Below, in pieces: positions 8,009 through 16,876 of a stretch of 64,000 nucleotides of DNA. The notes beneath the pieces were generated by a model. It ran no database searches. It was not told the DNA's origin and was given only the letters and a program-made list of their open reading frames with translations. Made by a program: the position numbers and the translations under genes. The stretch's first letter is position 1. Each line of letters starts with the position of its first letter. Source of the stretch: Lacisediminihabitans changchengi (GTDB lineage Bacteria > Actinomycetota > Actinomycetes > Actinomycetales > Microbacteriaceae); assembly GCF_016634425.1 (NCBI RefSeq), contig NZ_JAEPES010000001.1, positions 434,001-498,000 of the forward strand, written 5' to 3'.

Positions 8009-9565
8009 TCAGCCGAACACCCGGATCGGCGTCGACACCGGTGTCGGGGCACTCGCGGCGAAGGATGCGAGCTGGCCGTCGCCGAGATAACTCACTGACA
8101 CCGCCACTCGTCCCGTCGCCGAGAGCGAATAGGTCTCCCCCGGCGTCACGGGAATCGCGCTGGCACCTCGGGCCCCGAGGGTGGTCACGATGGGGGCGCC
8201 GACCGTCGGAGTCAGAGTGACGGTCACCGCCGAAGTCGCCACGCTGGCGAGGCTGAGCGTCGCGGCCGGTCCCGGCGCGATGGCGAGCTCGCTCTTCCCG
8301 TTCTGGGCGGCGGCGGCGGAGAACCAGGCGAAATCGGATGACCGGCCGGTCCCGACCGTCGAGGTGCGGGCAGCGGCGACCACGGGCTCATCCGTCGTCA
8401 CGCGCACGGTGTAACTTCCGTCGGGGTACGACCCGAGCGGAACCTCCGTCACCATGCCGGCGCGGAGGGTCAGCCTGGCGGTCGTCACAACCGAATCGGG
8501 GGCGTTCTGCGGCTCGATGGCGATCTCGGCGTGAGCGTCTGTTGTTCCCGGCACGAGCAGCCGGATCACCGAGGTCAGGTCGCCGGATCCCGCTTCGCTC
8601 TGTCGGGCGAACGTCGCGGCGGAATTTGCGATCACGATCCCGGGAATGGTGGTCTCGGTCGAGGGCGCCGTGGTGGCGCCGATGATGTCGACACCGCCGG
8701 GCTCGAGCGTGCGAACCACGGTCTGCTGCAGGTTCGCCACGATCGGGCCACCGCGACTCTCGACGTGCACCACGGGGGCGTCGACACCGGGGGCAAAGGC
8801 CGCCAAGGAGAAGACGCGCTCGGACCCGGCTGGCACCACGATGCCGTCCGTGCCCGTGCCGACGACGATGCCCTGCGCGGAATAGGTGGTCAACGACACC
8901 GTCGCGGAAACCTCACTCGGGTTGCTGAGGGTGATGAGTGTCGTGCGACCGGTCTCGGTCGAACCGCCGACCAACCAACTGTCCGCAGTGCCGACTGAAC
9001 ACTCGGCCGCGGCAAAGCCGACGATATCGCCGGATGCCGCGACCTGCGCTTGGCTCCCGGCGAACAGCACCGGCTTGCTCGATGCTGGCACGCTGAGCAC
9101 CATCGGTGCCACCCCGGTGGAATTCTCCGTCGTCGGCAGCGCCGCCGCACGCACGCTGTCACGGTTGGCGGCGGATCGCACCGTCGGGCGGCCGAATGAG
9201 GATGCCTGGGTTGCCGCAGCACCGGTGTCGTCGCCCAGTCGCAGCAGAGGCCCCGCACACACCCGCTGCTGCTGCGTCGAGACGGGAGTAACGCGCTCGG
9301 AGGGGACCGCCACCGTGTGCTGTGGCCATGGCAGGAATGTCGCTCCGAGGATTGCCGCAGCCGCCGCTGCCGTGCCGATGGCGCCGACAAGCACTCGTGC
9401 GCTGAGCACCACGACCCCGCGTGCGCCGAGCTTCTGTTTGGGCTCTACCCACTCGTCGTCGTCCGTGCTCCGCACACCAACGAAGTCATCCGTGGCGAGG
9501 GTATCGCCCACCGGCTCCCCGGCCAGCGGGGATTCGGGCGCGAGTTCGTCGTCGGGGTCAGCCAT
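8009..9565 (-). CDS. DUF5719 family secreted/anchored protein
   Basis: This 518-residue protein has an acidic cytoplasmic N-terminus (about 1-48), one transmembrane segment (about 51-78, rich in Ala and Val) and a large extracytoplasmic part rich in Thr, Ser, Ala and Val. That part reads as repeated beta-sandwich-like stretches. The layout matches DUF5719 proteins, which in Actinobacteria follow a large membrane GT. The ATG at 9565 overlaps the end of that GT gene by 8 nt, so the two are coupled. The function is unknown; an accessory role for the GT is inferred. Confidence 0.75.
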   Translation of the reverse strand: MADPDDELAPESPLAGEPVGDTLATDDFVGVRSTDDDEWVEPKQKLGARGVVVLSARVLVGAIGTAAAAAAILGATFLPWPQHTVAVPSERVTPVSTQQQRVCAGPLLRLGDDTGAAATQASSFGRPTVRSAANRDSVRAAALPTTENSTGVAPMVLSVPASSKPVLFAGSQAQVAASGDIVGFAAAECSVGTADSWLVGGSTETGRTTLITLSNPSEVSATVSLTTYSAQGIVVGTGTDGIVVPAGSERVFSLAAFAPGVDAPVVHVESRGGPIVANLQQTVVRTLEPGGVDIIGATTAPSTETTIPGIVIANSAATFARQSEAGSGDLTSVIRLLVPGTTDAHAEIAIEPQNAPDSVVTTARLTLRAGMVTEVPLGSYPDGSYTVRVTTDEPVVAAARTSTVGTGRSSDFAWFSAAAAQNGKSELAIAPGPAATLSLASVATSAVTVTLTPTVGAPIVTTLGARGASAIPVTPGETYSLSATGRVAVSVSYLGDGQLASFAASAPTPVSTPIRVFG

Positions 9566-12392
9566 TGTCGTCCTCCTCCTCGAAGGTCGTTGCGGGAGCG
9601 GTAGCGGTCGAACCGCTGACGGTCGTGCGACGACGCCTCCGCGCGGTGGGGATGCCGAGCAGCAGCGTGAGACCGAAGACGATTCCCTGACCGATGAGCA
9701 CGACGCGACCCCAGGCACTGTCGACGTTGGACGGCTGACCGGCTGTCGTCGCGATGCCGGGTTCGTTTACCCGCCAGAGCAGCCCACTCGAGGTGCTCCC
9801 CACGGCGGCGAGCACGGGATTACCGTCGAGCGCCTCCGAGGCGCGCTGATGCACCTCTCGATGCCCATCGGCCGGGGTGAGCACGACGAATCCGATCGAG
9901 AATTTCGCCAGTTCTTTCTTCGTGTCCAGCCCGCTCTGCGAGGCCAGGTTTCCCGCGAGGTCGGCCAGGGAGCGACCGCTGCGCGGGAGGGAGGTCGCGG
10001 TGGAGCCGAGCGTCGACTGATCGTCGAGAGTCGCCCCGGCACCCCGCTCAAGCTGAGCGATCAGGCTCCCTCCGGCGTTGGGCGTGAGCACGAGCGTTCC
10101 GACGGCAGGGTGGTCGTCGGCTTCCGCGGCGACGACGGCCGGAAGTATCCGCCCGTCGCCCTCGCGCACCGTCGGATTCGGGAGGTACTGAGCGCCGAGA
10201 AGGGGGATGGCGAGAATGACCGTCGTGACCGACGCGAGCACCGCGAGCGGAATTGCGGCGCGACCGACGGCGTCCAGAGCGACCAAAACCGCCCCGATCA
10301 GCCCCAGCCAGAACAGGCTGAGTGCAGCCCCTGGCCAGATCGACGCCACCGAGGCCCCGGTCACCGCGACGTCGATCCGCGAACCGATCACGGCGGTGGC
10401 GAAGCCCATCAGAGCAAGCACGAGCGACGGGATCGACCGCCGGGATCCGGGCACGAACAGCGCGAGCAGCGCGAGCGCGGCCACGGGCAGCAGCAGAGCG
10501 GCGACCACGATCGCGGCGCCGGCACCGGGAAGCGACAGGGCGGATGCCGCGCCGGTCCAGCCATCGAGGCCGGGCGCGGCCGAGCCGAGCGCGAGCTGCC
10601 ACGCGCTTGTCTCCGCGCCACTCACCGGCACGCCCGGCTCCGCAAGAAGTCCCAGCGGATTTCCGCGCTGGATCTGCTGGATCACCAGCGGCGCGAAGAG
10701 TGCGGCAAGCGGCACGGGAATGGCGATGAGGCGAAGCACGGCAGCGGGACGCGACACGAGCCAGGCAAACCACGCCACCAGGAGGGCGGGCACCAGTATC
10801 GGAGCCGACGCCCCGATCGCGGCGAGCAGCAGCGCGGATGTCGCGGCCGCGGCCCACGACCGCGGCGCCCCGAGCGCGGCGAGCACCAGCCACGGCAGCA
10901 GGAGGTGGGCGATGACCGCACCCAGATGCCCGCCGCCGAGGGAGCTCAGGAGCGACGGCGCGAGCGTCCACAGCAGAGCAGCGATGGCAGGCAGCCACGG
11001 CCGCGAGCTCACCCGGCGGGCGGCGAACCACGCGCCGAGCGCGGACAGGGGGAGCGCGAGCAGGTAGAGCAGAACGACACCGAAGGAGGGCGACCAGAAC
11101 GTGATCGAACCGAGCACCGCGAGCACATAGGCGAAGGGATCGGAGGCTCCGACGAAGCCACCACCGATCTCCCGCCAGCCATAGCCGACGTGACTCCACA
11201 GTTCACCCGGCGTTCCAGACAGCGGCAGCAGCCCGCCGCCCACGAGCGACTGGGCGCTGAGGATCGGGCCTAGCGCGATCGCGGCGATCACCGCGGCCAG
11301 CACGACCATCCAGAGCCCGCCGTGAGCCACGAATCCGGCGACCGGTTCCATCGGAGCAGCGGATGTCGTCGCCGCGTTGTTCGCGGCCTCGCGCGCCTGA
11401 AGGCGACGCTCGCGCACATCTCTGGGCGACATCCGGAGTGGTGCGATTGCGCCCCAGCCGACGCGGCGAGTGCGACGGATGCGGCGGCGCGCGCCGAGCA
11501 CACCGCCAGTGAACGCGGAGGCGAAGGCGGCGCCGAACTCGCCGCCGACGGAACCGGGGCGCTTGGCGAGGATCTGCCCGATCGCGCGGAAGAATGCGAG
11601 CGGGACGAGACTGAGCCAGTGCAGCGGCAGTGCGGCGGCCGGCGAATAGACGAGTCGGCGATGCAGCTGAGCACCGCGGGCGATGCGGGCGCGCCTGGAG
11701 CCGGAGACGCTGCGACGCCCGAAGGTCTCCGCTGGTCCGGCCGAGGAGACCTTGGCGCCCGGGACCAGGGCGACCCGATACCCGGCGAGCCTGGCACGGA
11801 TCGAGAAGTCGAGGGCGGCGTCGATGCTCGGGAGCCCGGGGTCGAATCCGCCCAGCGCGCTGAACACCGACCGGCGCACCAGCATGCCGTTTGCCGCGAC
11901 GCCGAGGGCATCGTCCTGCACGTCGTGCTGGGCCTGATCGAGCTCGCCGTCGACCAACAGCGCCGACGACCCGTATCTGGTCATGGTCTCGCCGAACTCG
12001 GCGATGACGTCCGGCTGGTCCAGTCGCATGAGCTTTGGCCCCGCGATGGCCACCGACGGGGAGATCTCAACGGCGGCGAGCAGTTCGGCGAGCGCGTTCG
12101 GCTCGGGAGCGTTGTCGTGGGCGAGCAGCCAGAGCCACTCGTCCTCGGATTGCGGTGGAGGCCCGACCTCCAGTGCCCGCTCGACCGCGGAGCCAAAGGG
12201 CTGAGCTCGCGTCGTCACCAACTGAGTCGGGGCGGATGCCGCGAGCGAGTCTGCACTGGAGTCGGCCGACCCGGCGTCGACTGCGACTATCGCGTCCGGT
12301 CGGCGCGTCTGCGCGGCCACCGCGGCGAGGGTTCGCCCGAGGTACGCCGCCCCGTTGCGGGCGACGAGGATCACGGTGACTCTCGCTTGCAT
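9558..12392 (-). CDS. Large GT2 glycosyltransferase with polytopic membrane domain
   Basis: This 944-residue protein has an N-terminal GT2 domain (about 1-260) with TVILVARNG, VAVDAGSADSS and a D-containing site near AHDN (91-94). More than ten hydrophobic helices follow from about 355 to 700, then an extracytoplasmic segment and a final helix near the basic C-terminus RRRRR. The lack of a clear QxxRW motif separates it from processive synthases. Such proteins sit between whiB2 and DUF5719 in many actinobacteria and probably modify a core envelope glycan. TAGGGT (12405-12400) ends 7 nt before the ATG, suggesting a leaderless message. Confidence 0.8.
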   Translation of the reverse strand: MQARVTVILVARNGAAYLGRTLAAVAAQTRRPDAIVAVDAGSADSSADSLAASAPTQLVTTRAQPFGSAVERALEVGPPPQSEDEWLWLLAHDNAPEPNALAELLAAVEISPSVAIAGPKLMRLDQPDVIAEFGETMTRYGSSALLVDGELDQAQHDVQDDALGVAANGMLVRRSVFSALGGFDPGLPSIDAALDFSIRARLAGYRVALVPGAKVSSAGPAETFGRRSVSGSRRARIARGAQLHRRLVYSPAAALPLHWLSLVPLAFFRAIGQILAKRPGSVGGEFGAAFASAFTGGVLGARRRIRRTRRVGWGAIAPLRMSPRDVRERRLQAREAANNAATTSAAPMEPVAGFVAHGGLWMVVLAAVIAAIALGPILSAQSLVGGGLLPLSGTPGELWSHVGYGWREIGGGFVGASDPFAYVLAVLGSITFWSPSFGVVLLYLLALPLSALGAWFAARRVSSRPWLPAIAALLWTLAPSLLSSLGGGHLGAVIAHLLLPWLVLAALGAPRSWAAAATSALLLAAIGASAPILVPALLVAWFAWLVSRPAAVLRLIAIPVPLAALFAPLVIQQIQRGNPLGLLAEPGVPVSGAETSAWQLALGSAAPGLDGWTGAASALSLPGAGAAIVVAALLLPVAALALLALFVPGSRRSIPSLVLALMGFATAVIGSRIDVAVTGASVASIWPGAALSLFWLGLIGAVLVALDAVGRAAIPLAVLASVTTVILAIPLLGAQYLPNPTVREGDGRILPAVVAAEADDHPAVGTLVLTPNAGGSLIAQLERGAGATLDDQSTLGSTATSLPRSGRSLADLAGNLASQSGLDTKKELAKFSIGFVVLTPADGHREVHQRASEALDGNPVLAAVGSTSSGLLWRVNEPGIATTAGQPSNVDSAWGRVVLIGQGIVFGLTLLLGIPTARRRRRTTVSGSTATAPATTFEEEDDNG

Positions 12393-12450
12393 CTAGACGA
12401 CCCTAAGCGCGACTCGCCTCACGAACAGCGGGACACCCCGGTAACGCGCC

Positions 12451-12491
12451 GGTTGAGTAGCGCGCGAGGAACGAGCACGCGTATCGAAACC
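12451..12491. repeat. Interspersed repeat, copy 1 (41 bp)
   Basis: A 41-bp element starts GGTTGAGTAGCGCG and ends GCGTATCGAAACC. Its ends are imperfect inverted repeats of each other. It lies between the whiB2 stop and the large GT start. A second copy is at 16810-16855. I recall similar elements scattered between genes in Microbacteriaceae genomes; I could not check this. Confidence 0.7.
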
Positions 12492-12504
12492 CGACGAAAA
12501 ACCC

Positions 12505-12843
12505 CTACGCCCGCTTGCGCAGCTTGCGACGCTCGCGCTCCGACAGGCCGCCCCAGATGCCGAACCGCTCATCGTTCTGCAGCGCGTACTCGAGGCACTG
12601 GTTGCGAACCTCGCACGACACGCAGATCTTCTTCGCGTCGCGGGTCGAACCACCCTTCTCCGGAAAGAAGGCCTCCGGGTCGGTCTGAGCGCAGAGCGAA
12701 TCAGTCTGCCACGCGAGCGGATTCTCGTCTTCGGTTACTGCCTGCCGAACCCCCGGCACCCCCAGCCGTACGGGGTCGACGAACCAGTCTTCCGGCACAC
12801 CGCGCCGACTGCCACTGGCAGTGCTGTTCTCCTCGAACGCCAT
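12505..12843 (-). CDS. whiB2: WhiB-family iron-sulfur transcriptional regulator, WhiB2 type
   Basis: This 112-residue protein has the four cluster-binding cysteines Cys51, Cys74, Cys77 and Cys83 (C-x22-C-x2-C-x5-C), the G-I-W-G-G turn at 95-99 and a basic tail ERERRKLRKRA. The segment CAQTDPEAFFPEKGGSTR is typical of WhiB2/WhmD, which controls division and septation in Mycobacterium. The N-terminal 40 residues are variable. GGAGGGGAG lies upstream of the ATG. Placement next to the mannose and DUF3499 block matches Mycobacterium. Confidence 0.92.
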   Translation of the reverse strand: MAFEENSTASGSRRGVPEDWFVDPVRLGVPGVRQAVTEDENPLAWQTDSLCAQTDPEAFFPEKGGSTRDAKKICVSCEVRNQCLEYALQNDERFGIWGGLSERERRKLRKRA

Positions 12844-12895
12844 AGCACAAGCTCCCCTCCGCGATGCGTACGACGTGCCACATTCGCGTTAGGGA

Positions 12896-12915
12896 TAATT
12901 ACACCCGTGTAGTTA
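12896..12915. promoter_or_regulatory. Palindrome upstream of whiB2, candidate operator
   Basis: TACAC-CC-GTGTA is a perfect inverted repeat at 12900-12911. It extends with one mismatch to 12896-12915. It lies 53-72 nt upstream of the whiB2 ATG, where a promoter is expected, so a regulator (perhaps WhiB2 itself or a partner) could bind here. This is inference from position. Confidence 0.45.
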
Positions 12916-12942
12916 CCTCGAGTCAAGTCGCAGATCGTAAAG

Positions 12943-12961
12943 CCTCGACATGGTGTCGAGG
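12943..12961 (-). terminator. Hairpin downstream of galE
   Basis: There is a perfect 8-bp stem, CCTCGACA / TGTCGAGG, with a 3-nt loop, 51-69 nt past the galE stop on the minus strand. It is followed by CTTTA. It separates galE from the whiB2 promoter and is the best terminator candidate in the window. Confidence 0.6.
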
Positions 12962-13011
12962 GTTCACGACGCGCCGTCACCCCCAAAGGAGTGACACGCC
13001 CGGGAAGCGAC

Positions 13012-13980
13012 TCAGACGGTGGTGGCGGCGGTGCGCGCGCTCCACGCGCTCTGCACCATCTCGGCCAGGCTGTGACGCATCTTCCAGTCGATGTCGCGGG
13101 CGGCGAGCTCACCGGCGGCGACGATGCGAGCAGGGTCGCCCGCGCGCCGCGGTGCGATCTCCGGGGTGAACGGGATGCCGGTGACATCCGCGATCGCCGT
13201 CATGATCTCGCGCACCGAGACACCCTCGCCGCTGCCCAGGTTGTACGCGGGTTCGATCGGCTCGCCAGCATCCAGTCGACGGGCCGCCGCAACGTGGGAA
13301 AGCGCGAGATCGGCCACGTGGATGTAGTCGCGCACGTTCGTGCCATCCGGTGTCGGGTAGTCATCGCCGTTGATGCGCGGGGTGCGGCCGTTGACCAGCG
13401 CATCGAACACCAGCGGGAACAGGTTGTGCGGGCTGGTGTCGTAGATGCTCGGGTCACCCGAGCCGACGACGTTGAAGTACCGCAGCGAGGTGTGGCGCGT
13501 GCCATAGGCGACCCCGGCATCACGCAGCAGCCATTCGCCGATCAGCTTGGACTCGCCGTATGGCGAGGCGGGCGCCTTCGGCGTGTCTTCGGTGACCAGA
13601 TCCACATCGGGCGTTCCGTACACGGCGGCGCTCGACGAGAAGACAATGCGATCGATCTCGCGGTCCGCCATCGCGGCAAGAAGGGTGGCCGTACCGGTGA
13701 CGTTCTGCTCGTAGGTGTGCAGAGGGCGCTGCACCGAGACGCCGGCGTACTTGTAGCCGGCCACATGGATGACGCCGGTGACGTCGTGGCGCTCGATCGT
13801 GTCGAGGAGAGCTTCGCCGTCGAGGATCGTTGCCTGCACGAACGGCACATCCGCGGGTACGAAGGCCGCGAATCCGCTGGAGAGGTCATCGAGCACAACC
13901 GGGGACATCCCCGCCGCGTCGAGAGCCCGAACCACATGTGCACCGATATAGCCGGCCCCGCCGGTCACAAGCCACGTCAT
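13012..13980 (-). CDS. galE: UDP-glucose 4-epimerase
   Basis: This 322-residue extended short-chain dehydrogenase has the NAD-binding GGAGYIGAH at 7-15, FSSSAAVYG with the catalytic Ser/Ala region (114-122), and the Tyr141-x3-Lys145 pair in SPYGESK. NVRDYIHVADLA is a hallmark of GalE. It interconverts UDP-glucose and UDP-galactose for glycan synthesis. The start at 13980 is chosen because the Rossmann motif begins six residues later and TAGCCT (13993-13988) ends 7 nt upstream. An AAGGAG also lies there, but too close to the ATG for normal ribosome binding. Confidence 0.92.
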   Translation of the reverse strand: MTWLVTGGAGYIGAHVVRALDAAGMSPVVLDDLSSGFAAFVPADVPFVQATILDGEALLDTIERHDVTGVIHVAGYKYAGVSVQRPLHTYEQNVTGTATLLAAMADREIDRIVFSSSAAVYGTPDVDLVTEDTPKAPASPYGESKLIGEWLLRDAGVAYGTRHTSLRYFNVVGSGDPSIYDTSPHNLFPLVFDALVNGRTPRINGDDYPTPDGTNVRDYIHVADLALSHVAAARRLDAGEPIEPAYNLGSGEGVSVREIMTAIADVTGIPFTPEIAPRRAGDPARIVAAGELAARDIDWKMRHSLAEMVQSAWSARTAATTV

Positions 13981-14057
13981 GCTCCTTAGGCTAGCGGCGC
14001 GGCGAGGCGCAGTCGGCAACGCGGTCGTGGCCATCAGGCGAAATGCTCACCGTCAAC

Positions 14058-14113
14058 CCGTCCGCCCGTCCGCCCGACCGCCCGTCCGCCCGTCCGCCCG
14101 TCCGCCCGTCCGC
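14058..14113. repeat. Octanucleotide tandem repeat, seven units
   Basis: The unit CCGTCCGC is repeated seven times without gaps; the third unit has one change (CCGACCGC). It lies between the manA stop and the galE promoter, 65 nt beyond the galE -10 box, in DNA with no gene. Such slippage-prone arrays vary in copy number between strains. Confidence 0.9.
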
Positions 14114-14209
14114 CAACAGGATCAGATCGGCAAATCGGCAGTCAACAGGACGAAATCGGGACTTTCGGTGTCGCCATCATGTTGACGGACGGGTGCGGGA
14201 ACGGATGCC

Positions 14210-15430
14210 CTACTCCCCCGTCGTCGCGAGGAACACGGTGCCCTCACCGCGGAACGCCAGCGTGCCCTCCTCGGGCGTGACAAAGAAGCTCTCGCCGCGA
14301 GCTATCGACGTCGACGACACCGCCCCGGTGATCGTCATCGCGCCGGCGGTGCACAGCGCGATCGCGGGCCCGTCGACGCGGTAACCGGCATCGCCGGTCA
14401 CGCGCACCAGCAGAAAGTCGGGCACGTCGGGCTGGAACACCTGCACGGTCGGCGCCGGCGTCGACGGATGCAGGTACGGCACGGGTACGGCGCGAAAGTC
14501 GAGCACGCTCAGCAGTTCCGGCACATCCACGTACTTCGGCGTGAGCCCTCCGCGCAGCACGTTGTCCGACGCCGCCATCAGCTCGACACCGAGCCCCTGC
14601 AAATACGCGTGGATGTTGCCGGCCGGCAGGTACAGCGCCTCGCCCGCCGACAGCGTCACGCGGTTGAGCAGCAGCGAGATCACGATGCCGGGGTCTCCGG
14701 GATACTCGCGGGCGAGGTCGCCCACCGTCGCGAACTCGCGGTCGAAGCGGCCCGATGACGCGAGTGGCGCGATGTCCGACACCAGCCGAACGAGGGTGGG
14801 CACACCCGCGCCGTTCGACAGGAGCCATTCGAAGGTCGTGCGGAGCGCGTCATCCGCAGACCCGGTAGACGGTGTTGACAGCGCAGCGAGCAGGTCTTCG
14901 AGCGGCTGCGGCTGCGGGTCTTCGCGGCGCTGATCGGCGTCGAGCAGGGCGTGAACGATCTCCCGTGTTTCGTCGAGCGAGCGGAACCCGCACAGCGCGT
15001 CGAAGGTCTCGCTGAGCGCGAAGATCATCTCGGGCTTGGCGAAGGCATCTTTGTAGTTGCGGTTGCGGGCATCCAGCGGGATTCCGAGCGCGTTCTCCCG
15101 CTCGAAACCTTCGAGGGCCTGCTCGGGCGTCGGGTGCGCCTGCAGGGAGAGAGCGGATGACGCGGCCAGCACTTTGAGCAGAAACGGAAGCTGCCCGGCT
15201 CCCGCCGCCCCACCCAACGTCTTCGCCGGATCGGCGGCGATCCAGTCCAGCAGAGTGGCGGACCCCTCGGCCTCGGCCGGGTCGACGATGCGACTCGGTG
15301 ATCCGGGATGCGCACCGAGCCACAGCTCGGCTTCCGGCTCACCGCTCGGGGTGGTGCCCAGCAGGTCGGCGATCGCCGAGGTCGATCCCCAGGCGTATGG
15401 ACGAGGGGTGTTAGCGATCTTGACGAACAT
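14210..15430 (-). CDS. manA: Mannose-6-phosphate isomerase, class I
   Basis: This 406-residue zinc enzyme interconverts fructose-6-P and mannose-6-P. Typical blocks are NTPRPYAWGS at the N-terminus, LSLQAHPTPEQA with Gln97 and His99 as zinc ligands, YKDAFAKPEM with Glu134, and the PAGNIHAYLQG and NVLRGGLTPK blocks near the active site. The ATG has AGAGAGAAG about 6 nt upstream. It feeds ManB at 5819. ManC (GDP-mannose synthesis) is not in the window. Confidence 0.93.
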   Translation of the reverse strand: MFVKIANTPRPYAWGSTSAIADLLGTTPSGEPEAELWLGAHPGSPSRIVDPAEAEGSATLLDWIAADPAKTLGGAAGAGQLPFLLKVLAASSALSLQAHPTPEQALEGFERENALGIPLDARNRNYKDAFAKPEMIFALSETFDALCGFRSLDETREIVHALLDADQRREDPQPQPLEDLLAALSTPSTGSADDALRTTFEWLLSNGAGVPTLVRLVSDIAPLASSGRFDREFATVGDLAREYPGDPGIVISLLLNRVTLSAGEALYLPAGNIHAYLQGLGVELMAASDNVLRGGLTPKYVDVPELLSVLDFRAVPVPYLHPSTPAPTVQVFQPDVPDFLLVRVTGDAGYRVDGPAIALCTAGAMTITGAVSSTSIARGESFFVTPEEGTLAFRGEGTVFLATTGE

Positions 15431-15540
15431 GTACTGCTTCTCTCTAGTCTGCTTGGCAGCGATCTACAAAGCGCGCTCCGCGTCAGTGAGGGCCCGTGCA
15501 CCAAAAGTACAGCGCGGCCCCGGGCAAATCCGCATCACCT

Positions 15541-15546
15541 TAGAGT
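15541..15546 (+). promoter_or_regulatory. Candidate -10 box for the acyl-CoA dehydrogenase gene
   Basis: TAGAGT fits the TANNNT form and lies 38 nt before the ATG at 15585. The mRNA would have a leader of about 30 nt with GGAG as ribosome binding site. Confidence 0.35.
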
Positions 15547-15584
15547 CGACAGGGCAACCCGCACGAGCAATGGAGCAGAACACA

Positions 15585-16769
15585 ATGACGTCATTCGAGC
15601 CCATCCCCAGCGACTTCTACGGTTTCGAGAATGCGCTGAGCGATCAAGAGAAGCAGACCATCGTGGCGCTGCGCGAGTTTCTCGAGGCGGAGGTGCGCCC
15701 GATCATGAACGACCTGTGGATGAATGCTGAGTTCTTTCCCCGCCACATCGTGACGGGTCTCGCCGACCTCGGCCTGTTCGGTCAGCCGTGGGAGGAGACC
15801 CGCCAGTTCGAGAACAGCGCCGTCTTCCGCGGCTGGATCGCTCTGGAGCTCGCCCGCGTGGATGCCTCGGTCGCCACTCTGGTCGGTATGCAGAACGGTC
15901 TCGTCATGGGTTCGATCGCGGTCGCCGGCTCCCCGGAGCAGCGCGCAGAATGGCTGCCGAAGTTCGCCAGCGGTGAGCTGCTTGGCGCGTTCGGTCTCAC
16001 CGAGCCGCTCTCCGGCTCTGACACCGCCCAGGGCCTGCAGACCGTTGCCAAGCGCGACGGTGACAACTGGATCATCAACGGCGCCAAGCGCTGGATCGGC
16101 AACGGCTCGATCAGCGACGTCACCATCGTTTGGGCGCGCGACGCCGACGACAACCAGGTCAAGGGCTTCATCGTTCCCACGAGCACCCCCGGCTACTCGG
16201 CCAAGCGCATTGAGAACAAGCAGGCGCTGCGCATCGTGCAGAACGCGGACATCGTGCTGACGGATGTCGTGGTGCCGGAGTCGAACCGCCTCCAGGGTTC
16301 CAAATCGTTCCGCGAGACGGCCGCCGTACTCAGGCTCACTCGCGCCGAGGTGGCGTGGGCTGCGATCGGCAACTCGATCGGTGCATACGAGGCGGCCGTG
16401 AAGTACGCCGGCGAGCGCATCCAGTTCGGCAAGCCGATCGGTTCGCACCAGCTCATCCAGGAGCTGCTGGCCAAGAGCCTCGGCAACATCACCGCCTCGA
16501 TCGGTCTGGTCACCCGCGTCTCGGCGATGCTCGACGAGGGCACTCAGCGCGATGAGCACTCCTCGCTCGCCAAGGAGTACACCACCAGCCGCATGCGCGA
16601 GACCGTCGCCTGGTGCCGCGAACTGTTCGGCGGCAACGGCATCGTCATGGACTACGGCGTGGTCAAATACTTCGCCGATGCCGAGGCCATCTACTCCTAC
16701 GAGGGCACCCGCGAGATGAACACGCTCATCGTCGGGCGCGCCATCACCGGCAAGGCCGCCTTCGTGTAG
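15585..16769 (+). CDS. Acyl-CoA dehydrogenase, glutaryl-CoA dehydrogenase-like
   Basis: This 394-residue FAD enzyme oxidises an acyl-CoA to the enoyl-CoA and passes electrons to ETF. It has the FGLTEPLSGSD flavin block, WIGNGSISD, and a C-terminal IYSYEGTREMN in which Glu373 is the expected catalytic base, as in glutaryl-CoA and short-chain dehydrogenases. The ATG at 15585 is preferred to one at 15570 because GGAG is about 9 nt upstream. It is metabolically unrelated to the glycan genes around it. It converges on the AbiE-like module, with a 46-bp repeat between them. Confidence 0.88.
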   Translation: MTSFEPIPSDFYGFENALSDQEKQTIVALREFLEAEVRPIMNDLWMNAEFFPRHIVTGLADLGLFGQPWEETRQFENSAVFRGWIALELARVDASVATLVGMQNGLVMGSIAVAGSPEQRAEWLPKFASGELLGAFGLTEPLSGSDTAQGLQTVAKRDGDNWIINGAKRWIGNGSISDVTIVWARDADDNQVKGFIVPTSTPGYSAKRIENKQALRIVQNADIVLTDVVVPESNRLQGSKSFRETAAVLRLTRAEVAWAAIGNSIGAYEAAVKYAGERIQFGKPIGSHQLIQELLAKSLGNITASIGLVTRVSAMLDEGTQRDEHSSLAKEYTTSRMRETVAWCRELFGGNGIVMDYGVVKYFADAEAIYSYEGTREMNTLIVGRAITGKAAFV

Positions 16770-16809
16770 TCCCGTCCCGCCGGTCGGCTGCGCGCGACCC
16801 AATTCCGCC

Positions 16810-16855
16810 GGTCGAGTAGCGCCCGAGCGCCCGCGCGGGGACGCGTATCGAGACC
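16810..16855. repeat. Interspersed repeat, copy 2 (46 bp)
   Basis: It starts GGTCGAGTAGCGC and ends GCGTATCGAGACC. It matches both ends of the copy at 12451-12491 with a different middle (GC-rich CCGAGCGCCCGCGCGGGG). It lies between two convergent genes, downstream of both stops, a position compatible with a bidirectional terminator role. Confidence 0.7.
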
Positions 16856-16876
16856 CGCCCTCTCACAAGCTCGGCC

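Noticed and set aside
8886..11273. A 795-codon open frame on the plus strand opposite DUF5719 and the large GT
   Set aside because: The text is Arg/Gly/Glu-rich low-complexity and has no motif. The minus-strand frames have clear domains. High-GC coding DNA often leaves the antisense frame open.
12505..12843. The whiB gene as WhiB1 or another paralogue
   Set aside because: The segment between the first and second cysteine and the manB/DUF3499 context fit WhiB2/WhmD.
14058..14113. The octamer array as a possible CRISPR
   Set aside because: Units are 8 bp with no spacers, and no cas genes are present.
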